Below, piece by piece: positions 27,291 through 37,029 of a DNA stretch of 64,000 nt. A program made the position numbers and the translations under genes. Below the pieces are notes generated by a model, which ran no database searches, was not told the origin of the DNA, and was given only the letters and a program-made list of their open reading frames with translations. The stretch comes from Gynurincola endophyticus (GTDB lineage: Bacteria > Bacteroidota > Bacteroidia > Chitinophagales > Chitinophagaceae). The first letter of the stretch is position 1; each line of letters begins with the position of its first letter. The stretch lies in contig NZ_RCWL01000007.1 of NCBI RefSeq assembly GCF_003991195.1, positions 62,001 to 126,000 of the forward strand. The letters run 5' to 3'.

Positions 27291-27952
27291 TCTTGCAAGG
27301 GTAAAATCTTGTTTTCAACTATTGCAAATATATGATCATTTCGTTTGGGCCTGATATTGTATAAACCAGTAAATTCACTAAACGCAGGTAAAATCATAGA
27401 GTTGCCGGAATGATAGAAACAAGGCAACATGATTTTTTGTTTTGCGATACCCTCTATTTTTATTCCGGGGTGGATATGGCCACTGAAATAAAAACGATTT
27501 GCGTCTAATGTTTTGACATCGCTTAAATCATGTACAAAACAAAACTGCTCATTATATTGCCAACAATTCTGTTTTACTTCAATATTGGCAGCGGTATAAA
27601 ATGATGTACTCAACACATCATGATTACCTTTTATTAAAGTAAAAGATAGGTTCGGAAAATCAGTTCTCCATTTCAAAAACAATTCTAATTCGCGATTAGC
27701 TGTTGAATGAAATAAATCGCCTACAGCAATAACTTGCTTTGGTTGAAAATATTGTAATAAATCAACAAATTTTTGAAGGTCTTTTTGATAAACAGCCTGC
27801 GGTACCGGAATGCCGTTTTTTCTGAAATGTCCTGTTTTTCCGAAGTGTAAATCAGATAAAATCAGGCATTGTTCTTCCTCCCAAAACAACGCCCGGTGCG
27901 GCGATATCCAGAAGTGCTCATTTAAAATAATATGTTTGGTTGGTACGAACAT
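27284..27952 (-). CDS. pdeM: Ligase-associated DNA damage response endonuclease PdeM
   Basis: A calcineurin-like binuclear metallophosphoesterase. The five motif blocks are seen: LSDLHFGKTGH, GDLFHS, KGNHD, the FVHDL segment, and SGHIHPG. In characterised homologs this is a manganese-dependent DNA nuclease encoded with a ligase, an Lhr helicase and an MBL exonuclease. I prefer the ATG at 27950-27952 (MFVPTKHIIL); an 11-codon longer frame could begin at a TTG at 27985, closer to the helicase stop. The 3' end overlaps the deacetylase-like gene by 7 bases. Confidence 0.9.
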   Translation of the reverse strand: MFVPTKHIILNEHFWISPHRALFWEEEQCLILSDLHFGKTGHFRKNGIPVPQAVYQKDLQKFVDLLQYFQPKQVIAVGDLFHSTANRELELFLKWRTDFPNLSFTLIKGNHDVLSTSFYTAANIEVKQNCWQYNEQFCFVHDLSDVKTLDANRFYFSGHIHPGIKIEGIAKQKIMLPCFYHSGNSMILPAFSEFTGLYNIRPKRNDHIFAIVENKILPLQEC

Positions 27953-27989
27953 GGAATGTTCAAAGTTACCGCTTTTTATGATCAACGGC

Positions 27990-30509
27990 TCATTTCTTCT
28001 TTTTGCCCGAAGCGGCCTGATTCAGTTGTTCCTGCATTCTTTTTACCCTTTGTTCTAACTGTTCTGACGACATGTTCTCTCTGAAGCTGTCTACCTTTAT
28101 CGGAAAGCAGAATGGAGTCAACCGTTTAGGAAAAGTAATCACTATATCTGATTGCTGTATCCTTTCCAGCATGTCGCGTAACCTTGTTTCTTCCATCTGT
28201 TGCTCAAATACTTCTGCATAAGCTTGTCGTATCAATACATTGTCGGGGTCATATTCTGCAAAAACATTGAATAATAACGAGGCTGAAGATTGTAAATGCC
28301 GCGCTTTTTTATGCTCACCGGGCATTCCCTGAAAAACCAATCCGCCAATCACCGCAATATCCCGAAACTTTCTTTTTGCCATTTCCGAAGCGTTTACAGA
28401 CCGTTGAATGTCGAGTACAAGGTTTTCATCACTAAACAGCTCGTATACGTTTGTATCGTCAACAGGAATTGGCTGATCGCTTAATAACTCAAAACCATAG
28501 TCATTCATAGCAAATGAAAAAGTAATTGGTGTTATTTTACCGATTCGGTAAGCTAATATTGCAGCCATGGCCTCGTGTACCAGTCGCCCTTCAAAAGGAT
28601 ATACAAATAAATGAAACCCGTCTTTTGTCTCTATCTGCTCTATCAGTAATTCATTTTCTTTCGGTACAATCGATAATTGCTGCTGCAAGGCAAATAAGGG
28701 TTCCAGTACTTTAATTTCAATATCAGTCTGGCTGGGTTTTATCTCTTTATGAATCAGCGCAGCCGATTCCTGAAATTTTCTCCTTAATACTTTCCCTAAT
28801 TTCGCCGATAAAGGTAATCGCCCACCATTCCAACTGGGTACAATTGATTTTCCGGAGGTTGATTTTCTTACCAGTACGGTCATGTCTTTGATACGTACCA
28901 ACTCGAGCTGGCGGCCGGCGAGTGTGAATGAATCACCCGGGTTTAAACGCGAAATGAACCATTCTTCAATCATTCCAATATAACCGCCTGAAATGAATTT
29001 TACATTTAACATGGCATCACTTACAATCGTTCCGATATGCAGGCGATGACGCATCATTAATCTACGGTTGGTCATCCGGTATACACCATCTGTCAGTTCT
29101 ACCTTTTTGTAATCGTCATATTGTTGTAAAGCTACACCACCCTGCGTTAGAAATTGAACGACCTCGTCAAATTCTTCTAACGACAATGATTGAAAACAAA
29201 AAGTATTTTTGATTTCATGATAAGTGCTGTCGCGTTGAAACCCTTCTGAAATAGCCAGTGTTCCCAGAAACTGAACCAATACGTCATAGCAAAGTAACAT
29301 CGGTTCACGGCTTTCGATGGTTTGTTCTTTTATCGCCTGTTTCAATGCGGCAGCTTCTATAAGTTCCAGGCTATGTGTAGGTAAGAAATAAATCTTGCTG
29401 ATAGCCCCTGGTGTGTGGCCGCTACGACCGGCCCTCTGTAAAAAACGCGCAACTCCTTTAGGTGATCCTACCTGAATGACCGTTTCTACCGGACGAAAGT
29501 CAACCCCGAGGTCCAGGCTACTGGTACAGATAACCGCTTTTAATTTTGCCTGATGTAAAGCCTCTTCTACCCATATACGTAATGCCTGTTCAATACTACC
29601 ATGGTGCAAGGCGATTGCTCCGGCCAGCTCCGGGGCGGCTTGCAGCAGCGCCTGATACCACCTTTCACTCATGCCTCTGGTGTTGATGAAAATAAGTGTA
29701 GTCTGGCTCTTTTCTATAATCGGTAAAATTTTATCTACCAGTTTAATTCCAAGATGCCCGGCCCAGGGATATTTTTCAATTTCATCAGGGAGTATTGATT
29801 CAATTTCTATTTTTTTATCCAGATTTGCACGAACCAATGAATACCTGCCTTCAGTAAACCTGAATACAGGAAATAATAATACTTCTGCGGCTTCGTCTAA
29901 ATTACCAATGGTGGCACTGATACCCCAGAGTTGAAGCGGGTGTGTTTTTTTTATGCCGGCAAGCCTTGAAATCGCCAGCTCTATTTGTACTCCACGTTTT
30001 GTGCCTAACAGTTCATGCCATTCGTCTACGGCTATAATCCGTGTTTTTTCAAAGTAAGATGGATACTCTTTTTGTGCTAGTAAAAGGTGCAGACTTTCCG
30101 GCGTAATGATTAATACTTCTGGTGCTATCCGTTTCTGTTTCTGCCGTTCATTCGTTGTTGTATCTCCGTTACGAATACCTACCTGCCATTGTAATCCTAA
30201 TCCGGCAATCGCTTCTTCCATTGCCCGGCCCAGATCTTTGCCTAAAGCTCTTAATGGCGTGATCCAGATCAGCTGTAGTCCGTTTTTCTTTTTCTGCAGG
30301 TATTTGTCAGGATGCTCATTAATGAACTGAATCACTGCGCCTAAGAATATGGAAAAGGTTTTGCCAAAGCCGGTAGGGGCATTTACCAAACCGCTTTTAT
30401 TTTCATGAATGGCCTGCCAGGCTTCCTGTTGAAAAGAAAATGGTTTGAAACCCTGACTTTCCAGCCAGGTTGCAACTACTTTGTACCCTATCGTTTTTTT
30501 TAGATTCAA
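27990..30509 (-). CDS. Ligase-associated DEXH-box helicase (Lhr-Core type)
   Basis: An 839-residue superfamily 2 helicase. Walker A is NAPTGFGKT near residue 40, the Walker B box is VDEWHELL (DEWH), followed by SATIGNL, then in the second RecA domain TSSLDLGVDFRPV and QRAGRSGHTPG. A winged-helix and beta-barrel C-terminal half complete the Lhr-Core. Homologs translocate 3'-5' and unwind RNA:DNA hybrids. There is no in-frame ATG near the start, so translation probably begins at the TTG at 30507-30509, directly after the ligase stop (TAAGTTG), which suggests coupling. Part of the Exo-Lig-Lhr-PdeM repair operon. Confidence 0.93.
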   Translation of the reverse strand: MNLKKTIGYKVVATWLESQGFKPFSFQQEAWQAIHENKSGLVNAPTGFGKTFSIFLGAVIQFINEHPDKYLQKKKNGLQLIWITPLRALGKDLGRAMEEAIAGLGLQWQVGIRNGDTTTNERQKQKRIAPEVLIITPESLHLLLAQKEYPSYFEKTRIIAVDEWHELLGTKRGVQIELAISRLAGIKKTHPLQLWGISATIGNLDEAAEVLLFPVFRFTEGRYSLVRANLDKKIEIESILPDEIEKYPWAGHLGIKLVDKILPIIEKSQTTLIFINTRGMSERWYQALLQAAPELAGAIALHHGSIEQALRIWVEEALHQAKLKAVICTSSLDLGVDFRPVETVIQVGSPKGVARFLQRAGRSGHTPGAISKIYFLPTHSLELIEAAALKQAIKEQTIESREPMLLCYDVLVQFLGTLAISEGFQRDSTYHEIKNTFCFQSLSLEEFDEVVQFLTQGGVALQQYDDYKKVELTDGVYRMTNRRLMMRHRLHIGTIVSDAMLNVKFISGGYIGMIEEWFISRLNPGDSFTLAGRQLELVRIKDMTVLVRKSTSGKSIVPSWNGGRLPLSAKLGKVLRRKFQESAALIHKEIKPSQTDIEIKVLEPLFALQQQLSIVPKENELLIEQIETKDGFHLFVYPFEGRLVHEAMAAILAYRIGKITPITFSFAMNDYGFELLSDQPIPVDDTNVYELFSDENLVLDIQRSVNASEMAKRKFRDIAVIGGLVFQGMPGEHKKARHLQSSASLLFNVFAEYDPDNVLIRQAYAEVFEQQMEETRLRDMLERIQQSDIVITFPKRLTPFCFPIKVDSFRENMSSEQLEQRVKRMQEQLNQAASGKKKK

Positions 30510-30510
30510 C

Positions 30511-32094
30511 TTATCCGAATTGTTCGAGCATTTTTTTTAGATCTTCTAAGGTATTAATATCATCAACAGTTTTATCTTTTCGCCATCGATTAATTCTCGG
30601 AAAGCGTAGCGCCACACCCGATTTATGTCTTTTGCTTTCTGCAATTCCCTCAAATGCGATTTCAAAAACCAGTTCGGGCTTTACTGTTCGTACCGGGCCG
30701 AATTTTTCCAGTGAGTTTTTTTTCACAAATGCATCTACCTGTGCTATTTCCTGATCGGTTAACCCGGAATAAGCTTTGGTGAAAGTAATCAGCTGATCAT
30801 CACTTCTTACTGCAAAAGTATAATCGGTATACAAATTAGATCGCCGCCCGTGCCCTTTCTGTGCATATATCATTACCGCATCAATCACGAGTGGATCTAT
30901 TTTCCACTTCCACCAGTCACCTTTTTTTCTACCGGTTTGATAAGTAGAAGATAATCTTTTTATCATTAACCCCTCAGCACCATTGTCTCTGGAGTGCATT
31001 CTTACCTGTTCAAGTTGCTGCCAGCTTTGAAAAGGAACTTCTTTGGATAAAATTAATGCAGGTTCATTCAGTGAATGTATGAGAGATGATAATATTCTTC
31101 TTCGTTCGGCTAAAGGGGTGGTTCTGATATCCTGTCCTTGCCATTCCAACAGATCGAACGCAAAAAATGTAACAGGTACTTCCTGTAATTGTTTTTTCGT
31201 AAGATTTTTTCTGCCAATTCGGGTTTGTAACAGATTAAATGAAAGGGGTGTTTGCTCAATGGAGGGAATGATTTCTCCGTCTAGTACGGTTCCATCAGGT
31301 AATTTTTCTGCCAGGGCATTGTATTCGGGAAATTTCTCCGTCATTAACTCTTCACCACGGCTCCATACATAGAATTGCCTGTTTCGTTTAATGAGCTGTC
31401 CGCGAATACCGTCCCATTTCCATTCGGCCATCCACTCATCAGGATGCTCAGGCATACCTTCAATAGCATATGCCAGGTAAAAGGGATAAGGTTTAGATAT
31501 ATCTGTTTGCTGAATTTCTTCATTCAGTAATTGCTCGGGGGTTGTGGTGGAAGGATCCCATTGTCCGCTGATGCGGTGTGCAATAATTGCGGGATCTAAT
31601 TGAGTAAATTTGGCCAATGCATTCACCATGGTTTTTTGTGAGATGCCGATTCTGAAACCGCCGGTTATGAGTTTGTTGAAAACAAAGCGTTCACGTGTAT
31701 TCATCGATTGCCAGTGCTGAAGAATGAACTGTTTTTTCGCTTCATCGTTTTGGGTGGATACAAGTTTTAATGATGCTAAAATATCCGCTAAAGAACTTTG
31801 TGTTGACTCACCCTCCGGCGGAGGTAATAATAGGGCAATGGTTTCTGCCAGGTCACCTACTGTATGATAACATTCGTCGAATAGCCATCGTGGATGCTGA
31901 GTGAGTTCGATGCACCATTGTTGCAAATGCGCAGCTGAGATGGTTCTTTTGGGTCTTCTTCCGGTAAACAAAGCAATTAACCAGCTAATATCTTTCTGTT
32001 TTGCTTCCGCAAAATAGTTCGCCAATGCATCTATTTTTGCATTGGTTTTGGTGGATGTGCCCAGTTGCCATATCAGTTGCGCGAAATGTTTCAT
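30511..32094 (-). CDS. ATP-dependent DNA ligase of the Lhr/Exo/PdeM repair cassette
   Basis: A ~527-residue ATP-dependent ligase. Order: N-terminal DNA-binding domain (about 1-200), nucleotidyltransferase domain with the adenylated lysine in EWKWDGIRGQ (Lys about 226), VLDGEII, FFAFDLLEW and GAEGLMIK, then an OB domain with DWWKWKIDP. It seals nicks and is the signature enzyme of this cassette; it is distinct from the replicative NAD-dependent LigA. I chose the ATG at 32092-32094 (MKHFAQLIWQL), one base after the exonuclease stop; a frame from 32133 would overlap it by 38 bases. No Ku gene is in the window. Confidence 0.93.
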   Translation of the reverse strand: MKHFAQLIWQLGTSTKTNAKIDALANYFAEAKQKDISWLIALFTGRRPKRTISAAHLQQWCIELTQHPRWLFDECYHTVGDLAETIALLLPPPEGESTQSSLADILASLKLVSTQNDEAKKQFILQHWQSMNTRERFVFNKLITGGFRIGISQKTMVNALAKFTQLDPAIIAHRISGQWDPSTTTPEQLLNEEIQQTDISKPYPFYLAYAIEGMPEHPDEWMAEWKWDGIRGQLIKRNRQFYVWSRGEELMTEKFPEYNALAEKLPDGTVLDGEIIPSIEQTPLSFNLLQTRIGRKNLTKKQLQEVPVTFFAFDLLEWQGQDIRTTPLAERRRILSSLIHSLNEPALILSKEVPFQSWQQLEQVRMHSRDNGAEGLMIKRLSSTYQTGRKKGDWWKWKIDPLVIDAVMIYAQKGHGRRSNLYTDYTFAVRSDDQLITFTKAYSGLTDQEIAQVDAFVKKNSLEKFGPVRTVKPELVFEIAFEGIAESKRHKSGVALRFPRINRWRKDKTVDDINTLEDLKKMLEQFG

Positions 32095-32095
32095 A

Positions 32096-33100
32096 TCATA
32101 CGATTGATGCTGTTTCGTCTTCTTCATTACCATAATTGGTAATTACTTCACTTGCCTGAATATTTTGTTCATTTAGATAACGGCTGAATACGCTCTGAAA
32201 GCCATGCGTAACATATACCTGTTCTGCCCGCGTTGCATTAATTGCCTGCAATAACCCTTTCCAGTCACAATGGTCGCTTAAGGCAAAGCCCGCATCTGCA
32301 TTTCGCCGGCGCTGATGCCCACGCACCTGCATCCAACCACTACAAATACCTACAGAATAAGGAGTAAATTTTCTTATCCAGGGGCTATCTAAAGCACTCG
32401 AGGGGGCAATGATGATATTACCTGCAAACTCTTTTGGTGAAGTTTCTTTGGTAATGGGAAAGATCATTGGTAATGTGTGCCCCGAGTTGATCAGCGTTTG
32501 GTGTATATTGTAAACGGCGCCATGAGCGTAGATGGGTAAACCGGTTTGTTGAAGGCAGGGCAGTAACCGTTGAGCTTTTCCCAAACTATACGCAATCAGC
32601 ACAGATGTTTGTTGCCGGCTGTGATTCTGCATCACCCATTGCTGAATTTCTTCGAATATTTTTTGCTGCGGCAACCAGTTATAAATGGGTAAACCGAATG
32701 TAGATTCTGTAATGAAATGGTGACAGGTAATTGGTTCAAATGCTCCTGAAATGCCATCATTCTCTATTTTATAATCACCGCTTACCACCCATACCTCACC
32801 TTTGTATTCTACACGGATCTGAGAAGAGCCGATAATATGCCCGGCCGGATGAAAACTGACTTTTACTCCATTTATATAAAGAGGTTGATTCCACTCTGTT
32901 GTTTCATATATCCCTTCTCCCAACCGGTATTGCAATAAAGGTTTGGTGTAAGTGTGGCAAAGATATTTCTTCGAACCCGCACGGGCGTGATCACTATGCG
33001 CATGCGTAATCAGTGCATAGTCAACCGGAACCCAGGGGTCAATAAAAAAGTTGCCCTGCTCACAGTAAATACCCGAGGTGTGAAATTTTAATAAAGACAC
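32096..33100 (-). CDS. Ligase-associated DNA damage response exonuclease (metallo-beta-lactamase fold)
   Basis: A 334-residue MBL/beta-CASP-like nuclease. Metal ligands are in THAHSDHARAG (HxHxDH, residues about 33-38), GHIIGS, SGDYKIE and the C-terminal SDHCDW. It begins with MSLLKFHTSGIYCEQGNFFIDPW, the usual family start; the start codon is GTG at 33098-33100. It is the first gene of the five-gene repair operon. Its first ~16 codons and upstream sequence are duplicated just upstream in a frameshifted copy (33193-33319), so the true promoter may lie within or beyond the duplication. The likely activity is DNA exonuclease. Confidence 0.92.
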   Translation of the reverse strand: MSLLKFHTSGIYCEQGNFFIDPWVPVDYALITHAHSDHARAGSKKYLCHTYTKPLLQYRLGEGIYETTEWNQPLYINGVKVSFHPAGHIIGSSQIRVEYKGEVWVVSGDYKIENDGISGAFEPITCHHFITESTFGLPIYNWLPQQKIFEEIQQWVMQNHSRQQTSVLIAYSLGKAQRLLPCLQQTGLPIYAHGAVYNIHQTLINSGHTLPMIFPITKETSPKEFAGNIIIAPSSALDSPWIRKFTPYSVGICSGWMQVRGHQRRRNADAGFALSDHCDWKGLLQAINATRAEQVYVTHGFQSVFSRYLNEQNIQASEVITNYGNEEDETASIV

Positions 33101-33319
33101 TTAATTTAATTAAGAATGAATAGTTGAGAATGAAGGAGTAAACATTTAACTCCTAATTCCTAATTCTCAATTATTAATTGATACAAAACCAGTGCCCTGC
33201 TTACAGTAAATGCCCGAGGTGTGAAATTTAATAACGACACCTAATTTAATTAAGAATGAATAGTTGAGAATTAAAAGATTTAACTCCTAATTATTAATTC
33301 TTAATTAGGAGTTGATACC
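33052..33319. repeat. Tandem partial duplication of the exonuclease gene's 5' end
   Basis: Copy 1 (33052 to about 33184) contains the first codons of the exonuclease gene and its leader. Copy 2 (33193 to about 33319) repeats it at an offset of 141, then 140, bases with roughly 85-90% identity by eye. Copy 2 keeps a GTG start and VSLLNF but has lost one T in the TTTT run, so its frame diverges. Both copies contain TAATTTAATTAAGAATGAAT and end in AT-rich inverted repeats around ACTCCTAATT. Confidence 0.8.
33282..33313 (-). terminator. Candidate terminator of the binding-protein-like gene
   Basis: Perfect 12-bp stem AACTCCTAATTA / TAATTAGGAGTT with an 8-base loop, 17 bases after the stop at 33330. 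The downstream minus-strand bases AAATCTTTTAATT are moderately U-rich. It lies inside copy 2 of the tandem duplication; copy 1 carries only a degenerate version. Confidence 0.5.
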
Positions 33320-33329
33320 AATCGGTATT

Positions 33330-34496
33330 CTATTTGATTTCTGCGATTTCTCCGTTTACTAATTTAACGAAGTAAATTTTCTGATTTTCCCAATAATCGA
33401 TTTTGGTTCTGTCGTTATTGTAAACCGGTAAAATGTGGAACTGTGTGAAAACATTAGACCCGTTCAGATGAGGGTGCAATGCAAGATTGCCTTCGTGTGA
33501 AGTTAATAGGGAGCTGAACTTGTAAATCATTTCATAACCTCTGAAAACCATATCTGAAGGACGCGCGAAGTACCTGGATTTATACCAGTCTGTCAGATGT
33601 GCAATGCTTTCATTGGTAGGGTCGAAATTAAAAGGAGTGGTATAGTAAATTTCTATTCCTTTGTACTGCGCTTCGGTGAAGCTCACCTGATCCCAGGTAG
33701 GCATACCGATTACAGTTACTGAGCTGCTGTATTCTTCCTGAATATCATTTAAGCCGTGTACAATTTTTTTTGCAAATGTAGCATCCAGGCTGGAAGCGAT
33801 CACTACATTGTGTTTTTCGTCGGTGATATAAGGACTGATATCATCGAGGTTAAAACCTTCTGGTAATTCAACTACTTTTATTTTAAGTGGAATACCGGCA
33901 GTTCGTTTTCCTTCTTCCAGAATCAGGTTACTGACCATATTGTCTTGTTCGTTTTTACGCTTGAACAATACAATATTATCTACCGGATATTTTGATTGGA
34001 TATGTCTGTATATTGCTTTAAAGTGTGTTGGCAGCGTGGCATTTAAAATAAAATAGTAGGGATTTTCAGTTTGATTGACGCTGTTGGGCAGGTTGATATT
34101 GATAAACGGTACTTCTCTTAATTTGGCAAATTGAGCCAACAGGGCTGCTTCATTTACGTTAACCTGTCCGATCAGCAGATCCATTTTCGCCATATTTGAG
34201 TCGAGTAAAACATCTAATAGTTTTTGCTCTTTTGACTTTATATCAAACACGTGAAAGGCTACATTGAATCCTTTTGCCTGCAGTGAATCGATGGCGATCT
34301 GAGCACCCTGCCAGAATTCGAGCCCCGGATTGAGGAACTTCGGAAACTGTTTGCCGAAAACGTATTGTTGCTGCTGATAAGCACTATCCAGATAGAACGG
34401 CGTAAAGATGGCAATTTGTTTGGTTTCATTTTGTGCAAAACTTTGTTGTACAAAACAAACCAGCGAAACAACGATAACAAGAGACCATCTTTTCAT
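33330..34496 (-). CDS. Periplasmic binding protein type 1-like protein
   Basis: A 388-residue exported protein (signal peptide MKRWSLVIVVSLVCFVQQSFAQ). The mature part resembles the Leu/Ile/Val-binding (PBP1) fold: KQIAIFTPFYLDSA, a two-lobe alpha/beta layout, the segment GAQIAIDSLQAKGFNVAFHVFD, and DLLIGQVNVNEAALLAQFA. In Bacteroidota such proteins are often annotated as ABC substrate-binding proteins, but no permease or ATPase is adjacent, so transport is not supported by context. The ATG at 34494-34496 is preferred; a 13-codon longer frame starts inside the guaA terminator stem. Confidence 0.75.
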   Translation of the reverse strand: MKRWSLVIVVSLVCFVQQSFAQNETKQIAIFTPFYLDSAYQQQQYVFGKQFPKFLNPGLEFWQGAQIAIDSLQAKGFNVAFHVFDIKSKEQKLLDVLLDSNMAKMDLLIGQVNVNEAALLAQFAKLREVPFININLPNSVNQTENPYYFILNATLPTHFKAIYRHIQSKYPVDNIVLFKRKNEQDNMVSNLILEEGKRTAGIPLKIKVVELPEGFNLDDISPYITDEKHNVVIASSLDATFAKKIVHGLNDIQEEYSSSVTVIGMPTWDQVSFTEAQYKGIEIYYTTPFNFDPTNESIAHLTDWYKSRYFARPSDMVFRGYEMIYKFSSLLTSHEGNLALHPHLNGSNVFTQFHILPVYNNDRTKIDYWENQKIYFVKLVNGEIAEIK

Positions 34497-34519
34497 AATC
34501 AAAACATTTTCGGTTAGGG

Positions 34520-34564
34520 AAAAAAATGGTTGCATACAGATTTAGGTAAACCATATATGCAACC
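34520..34564 (-). terminator. Terminator of guaA
   Basis: On the minus strand GGTTGCATA (34556-34564) pairs with TATGCAACC (34528-34536) over a 19-base loop and is followed by ATTTTTTTCCC. It lies about 20 bases after the guaA stop. Confidence 0.8.
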
Positions 34565-34584
34565 CTTAAATATAGTTGTTTGAA

Positions 34585-36117
34585 TTATTCCCATTCAATG
34601 GTAGCCGGAGGCTTACTGCTGATATCATATACAACGCGGTTAATACCTTTTACATTGTTAATGATATCGTTCGAAATATGTGCCAGAAATTCGTAAGGTA
34701 AATGTGCCCAATCGGCGGTCATACCGTCTACTGAAGTTACGGCTCTTAACGCTACGGTGAATTCATAAGTGCGTTCGTCGCCCATTACACCCACTGATTT
34801 TACCGGTAACAAAATTGTTCCTGCCTGCCAAACTTCATTATAAAGATTAAATTCTTTCAAGCCTTTAACGTACCGGTAATCAGCTTCTTGTAAGAGTGCT
34901 ACTCTTTCAGGCGTAATTTCTCCCAGAATTCTGATGGCTAAACCTGGTCCTGGAAAAGGGTGTCGGTTTAACAAATCAGCAGGAATACCTAATTCAGCAC
35001 CTACTCTGCGAACTTCATCTTTAAATAAGAAACGAAGCGGTTCTACCAGTTCCAGTTTCATTAATTCAGGCAAGCCACCCACATTATGGTGTGACTTGAT
35101 AGTTACTGACGGACCATGAACGGAAATACTTTCAATTACATCCGGATAAATCGTTCCCTGTCCGAGCATTTCTACCCCTTCTACTTCTTTCGCTTCATCC
35201 TGAAATACATCAATAAATAGTTTTCCGATGACTTTGCGTTTTGCTTCAGGATCAGTTTTTCCCTGTAAATCGGTATAAAAACGCTCTTTCGCGTCTATCC
35301 CTTTTACATTTAAACCGATTGTATTATAAGTTGCTAAAACTTCTTCGAATTCATTTTTTCTAAGAACTCCGTTGTCAACGAAGATACCATATAAGTTATC
35401 ACCGATTGCTCTGTGAATAAGGGTTGCTGCTACTGTTGAGTCAACACCGCCGCTTAAAGCCATGATTACCTTACGGTTACCGATTTGTTCTTTCAATTGG
35501 TTAACTGTATCTGTAATAAAGTGGGCGGGGGTCCAGCTTTGAGTACAACCGCAGATATCTACCAGAAAGTTTGTGATCATTTTCTTTCCCTCAGTAGAGT
35601 GATACACTTCCGGGTGAAACTGAACACAATATAAAGGATGGGTACCTGTTGTTTTTTTGAAGGCAGCGTATGGAATGCTGTCTGTACTCGCCAGTACTTC
35701 AAACCCTTGCGGAAGCTCTAAAACACTGTCGGAGTGGCTCATCCACACCTGGGAATCGGTATTGACGTTCTTAAAGAAGGCATCATCTTTTTCTTTGTGC
35801 ATAATAGCACGGCCATATTCTCTTTTGTTTGATTTAGCTACCAAACCACCGAATAGTTTGGCGGTTAATTGAGCACCATAACAAACTCCTAATACAGGAA
35901 GTTGTTGATGGAACGCCTCCACAGCAACGTTGGGAGCTTTTTCATCATTTACCGAAAAAGGTGAGCCTGAAAGGATTATACCTTTTAAAGAAGGGTCTAT
36001 GGTTACTTCTTTATGATACGGAATAATTTCGCAATAAACGTTTGCTTCGCGAACAGCACGGGCAATTAATTGAGTATATTGACTGCCAAAATCGAGGATT
36101 AATATCTTTTCCATCAT
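34585..36117 (-). CDS. guaA: GMP synthase (glutamine-hydrolysing)
   Basis: A 510-residue GuaA that aminates XMP to GMP. The class I glutamine amidotransferase domain (1-190) has the catalytic Cys79 in GVCYGAQL and the His/Glu pair in [13 protein letters not shown]. The ATP-pyrophosphatase domain (about 200-385) has the PP-loop [12 protein letters not shown]. The C-terminal dimerisation domain ends with the family's KPPATIEWE. Two adjacent ATGs (36117 and 36114) are both plausible starts. The gene is likely monocistronic, with its own terminator. Confidence 0.98.
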   Translation of the reverse strand: MMEKILILDFGSQYTQLIARAVREANVYCEIIPYHKEVTIDPSLKGIILSGSPFSVNDEKAPNVAVEAFHQQLPVLGVCYGAQLTAKLFGGLVAKSNKREYGRAIMHKEKDDAFFKNVNTDSQVWMSHSDSVLELPQGFEVLASTDSIPYAAFKKTTGTHPLYCVQFHPEVYHSTEGKKMITNFLVDICGCTQSWTPAHFITDTVNQLKEQIGNRKVIMALSGGVDSTVAATLIHRAIGDNLYGIFVDNGVLRKNEFEEVLATYNTIGLNVKGIDAKERFYTDLQGKTDPEAKRKVIGKLFIDVFQDEAKEVEGVEMLGQGTIYPDVIESISVHGPSVTIKSHHNVGGLPELMKLELVEPLRFLFKDEVRRVGAELGIPADLLNRHPFPGPGLAIRILGEITPERVALLQEADYRYVKGLKEFNLYNEVWQAGTILLPVKSVGVMGDERTYEFTVALRAVTSVDGMTADWAHLPYEFLAHISNDIINNVKGINRVVYDISSKPPATIEWE

Positions 36118-36270
36118 GGTCGTGCGAAGGTAAGAAAACAGTTGCAGCCAAAAAACAAACTATTTTAAAAAAATAGGCTTATTTATTCCTAAATTTTATC
36201 TAAAAAAAGAGAAAAAGATGTAATAATTTGATAAATTCATCGACCTATATATAAATAGAATTTACTGAAT

Positions 36271-37002
36271 ATGAAAATAGGCTCTATACTTGCAATTATC
36301 GCAGTGTTGTTTCTGACCTTCTTTATTGTCTCAAAAAAATGGTTCAGAGGTACTATTGTAGGCAGTGGCGCACAAATTACGAGAACCATACCTTTGGATA
36401 GGTTTGAAGCTATTAAAGTAAGTGGTGCTTACGACCGGGTTACTTTTATTCAAAGTGACCGTTTTGAACTGGTTTATGAGGGCTACCAAAACCTGTACGA
36501 CAATCTTGAAATCCGCAACAGAAACGGCGAATTGATTATTGAGAATAAGAAAAGATTTTTGCGGATGGTATCGAACACTCCCAGGTTAACCATTTATGGA
36601 AAAGATCTGAGTAAAGTAAATTTGTCGGGTGCTACTAATTTTTATGCTGAGCATATAGAAAATAATAACCAGCTTGATATTTACTCATCAGGTGCCAGTG
36701 AAATGAAAATTGATGTAAAATGCCCTTCTGTAAAAGTGAAACTTTCTGGGGCGGGTTCTGTTAAAATCAGTGGGTTAACGCGTGACTTTACTGCTACCAT
36801 TTCAGGTGCTGCTGATATTAAAGCTTACGATCTGATGTCTGAAAATACAGAAGTGAATATCTCCGGTGCCGGTAATGCACAGGTTTATGCCAGTAAATCA
36901 TTGAATGCCAAAGCTACAGGAGCCGGCAATATTAGTTATAAGGGAGATCCCGTTGTTCGTGTAAAAACATCGGGTGTAGGATCGGTGACGAAGAAAGATT
37001 AA
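36271..37002 (+). CDS. GIN-domain (DUF2807) putative auto-transporter adhesin-like protein
   Basis: A 243-residue protein with an N-terminal hydrophobic segment (MKIGSILAIIAVLFLTFFIV) acting as signal anchor or signal peptide. The rest is a GIN domain: about eight repeats of roughly 20 residues with the core x-SGA-x (VSGAYDRV, LSGATNFY, SSGASEMK, LSGAGSVK, ISGAADIK, ISGAGNAQ, ATGAGNIS, TSGVGSVT), predicted to fold as a right-handed beta-helix. Found widely in Bacteroidota at the cell envelope; no enzymatic role is known. The gene is convergent with pbpC. Confidence 0.85.
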   Translation: MKIGSILAIIAVLFLTFFIVSKKWFRGTIVGSGAQITRTIPLDRFEAIKVSGAYDRVTFIQSDRFELVYEGYQNLYDNLEIRNRNGELIIENKKRFLRMVSNTPRLTIYGKDLSKVNLSGATNFYAEHIENNNQLDIYSSGASEMKIDVKCPSVKVKLSGAGSVKISGLTRDFTATISGAADIKAYDLMSENTEVNISGAGNAQVYASKSLNAKATGAGNISYKGDPVVRVKTSGVGSVTKKD

Positions 37003-37029
37003 ATTTTGCTATGATTGTTTGTTTTTATA

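Noticed and set aside
26388-33100. Non-homologous end-joining system
   Set aside because: No Ku gene is present and the ligase lacks polymerase or nuclease fusion domains; the gene set matches the Lhr/Exo/PdeM cassette instead.
33101-33329. CRISPR-like array from the repeated AT-rich words
   Set aside because: Only two copies, unequal, including coding sequence; it is a tandem partial duplication, with no cas genes.
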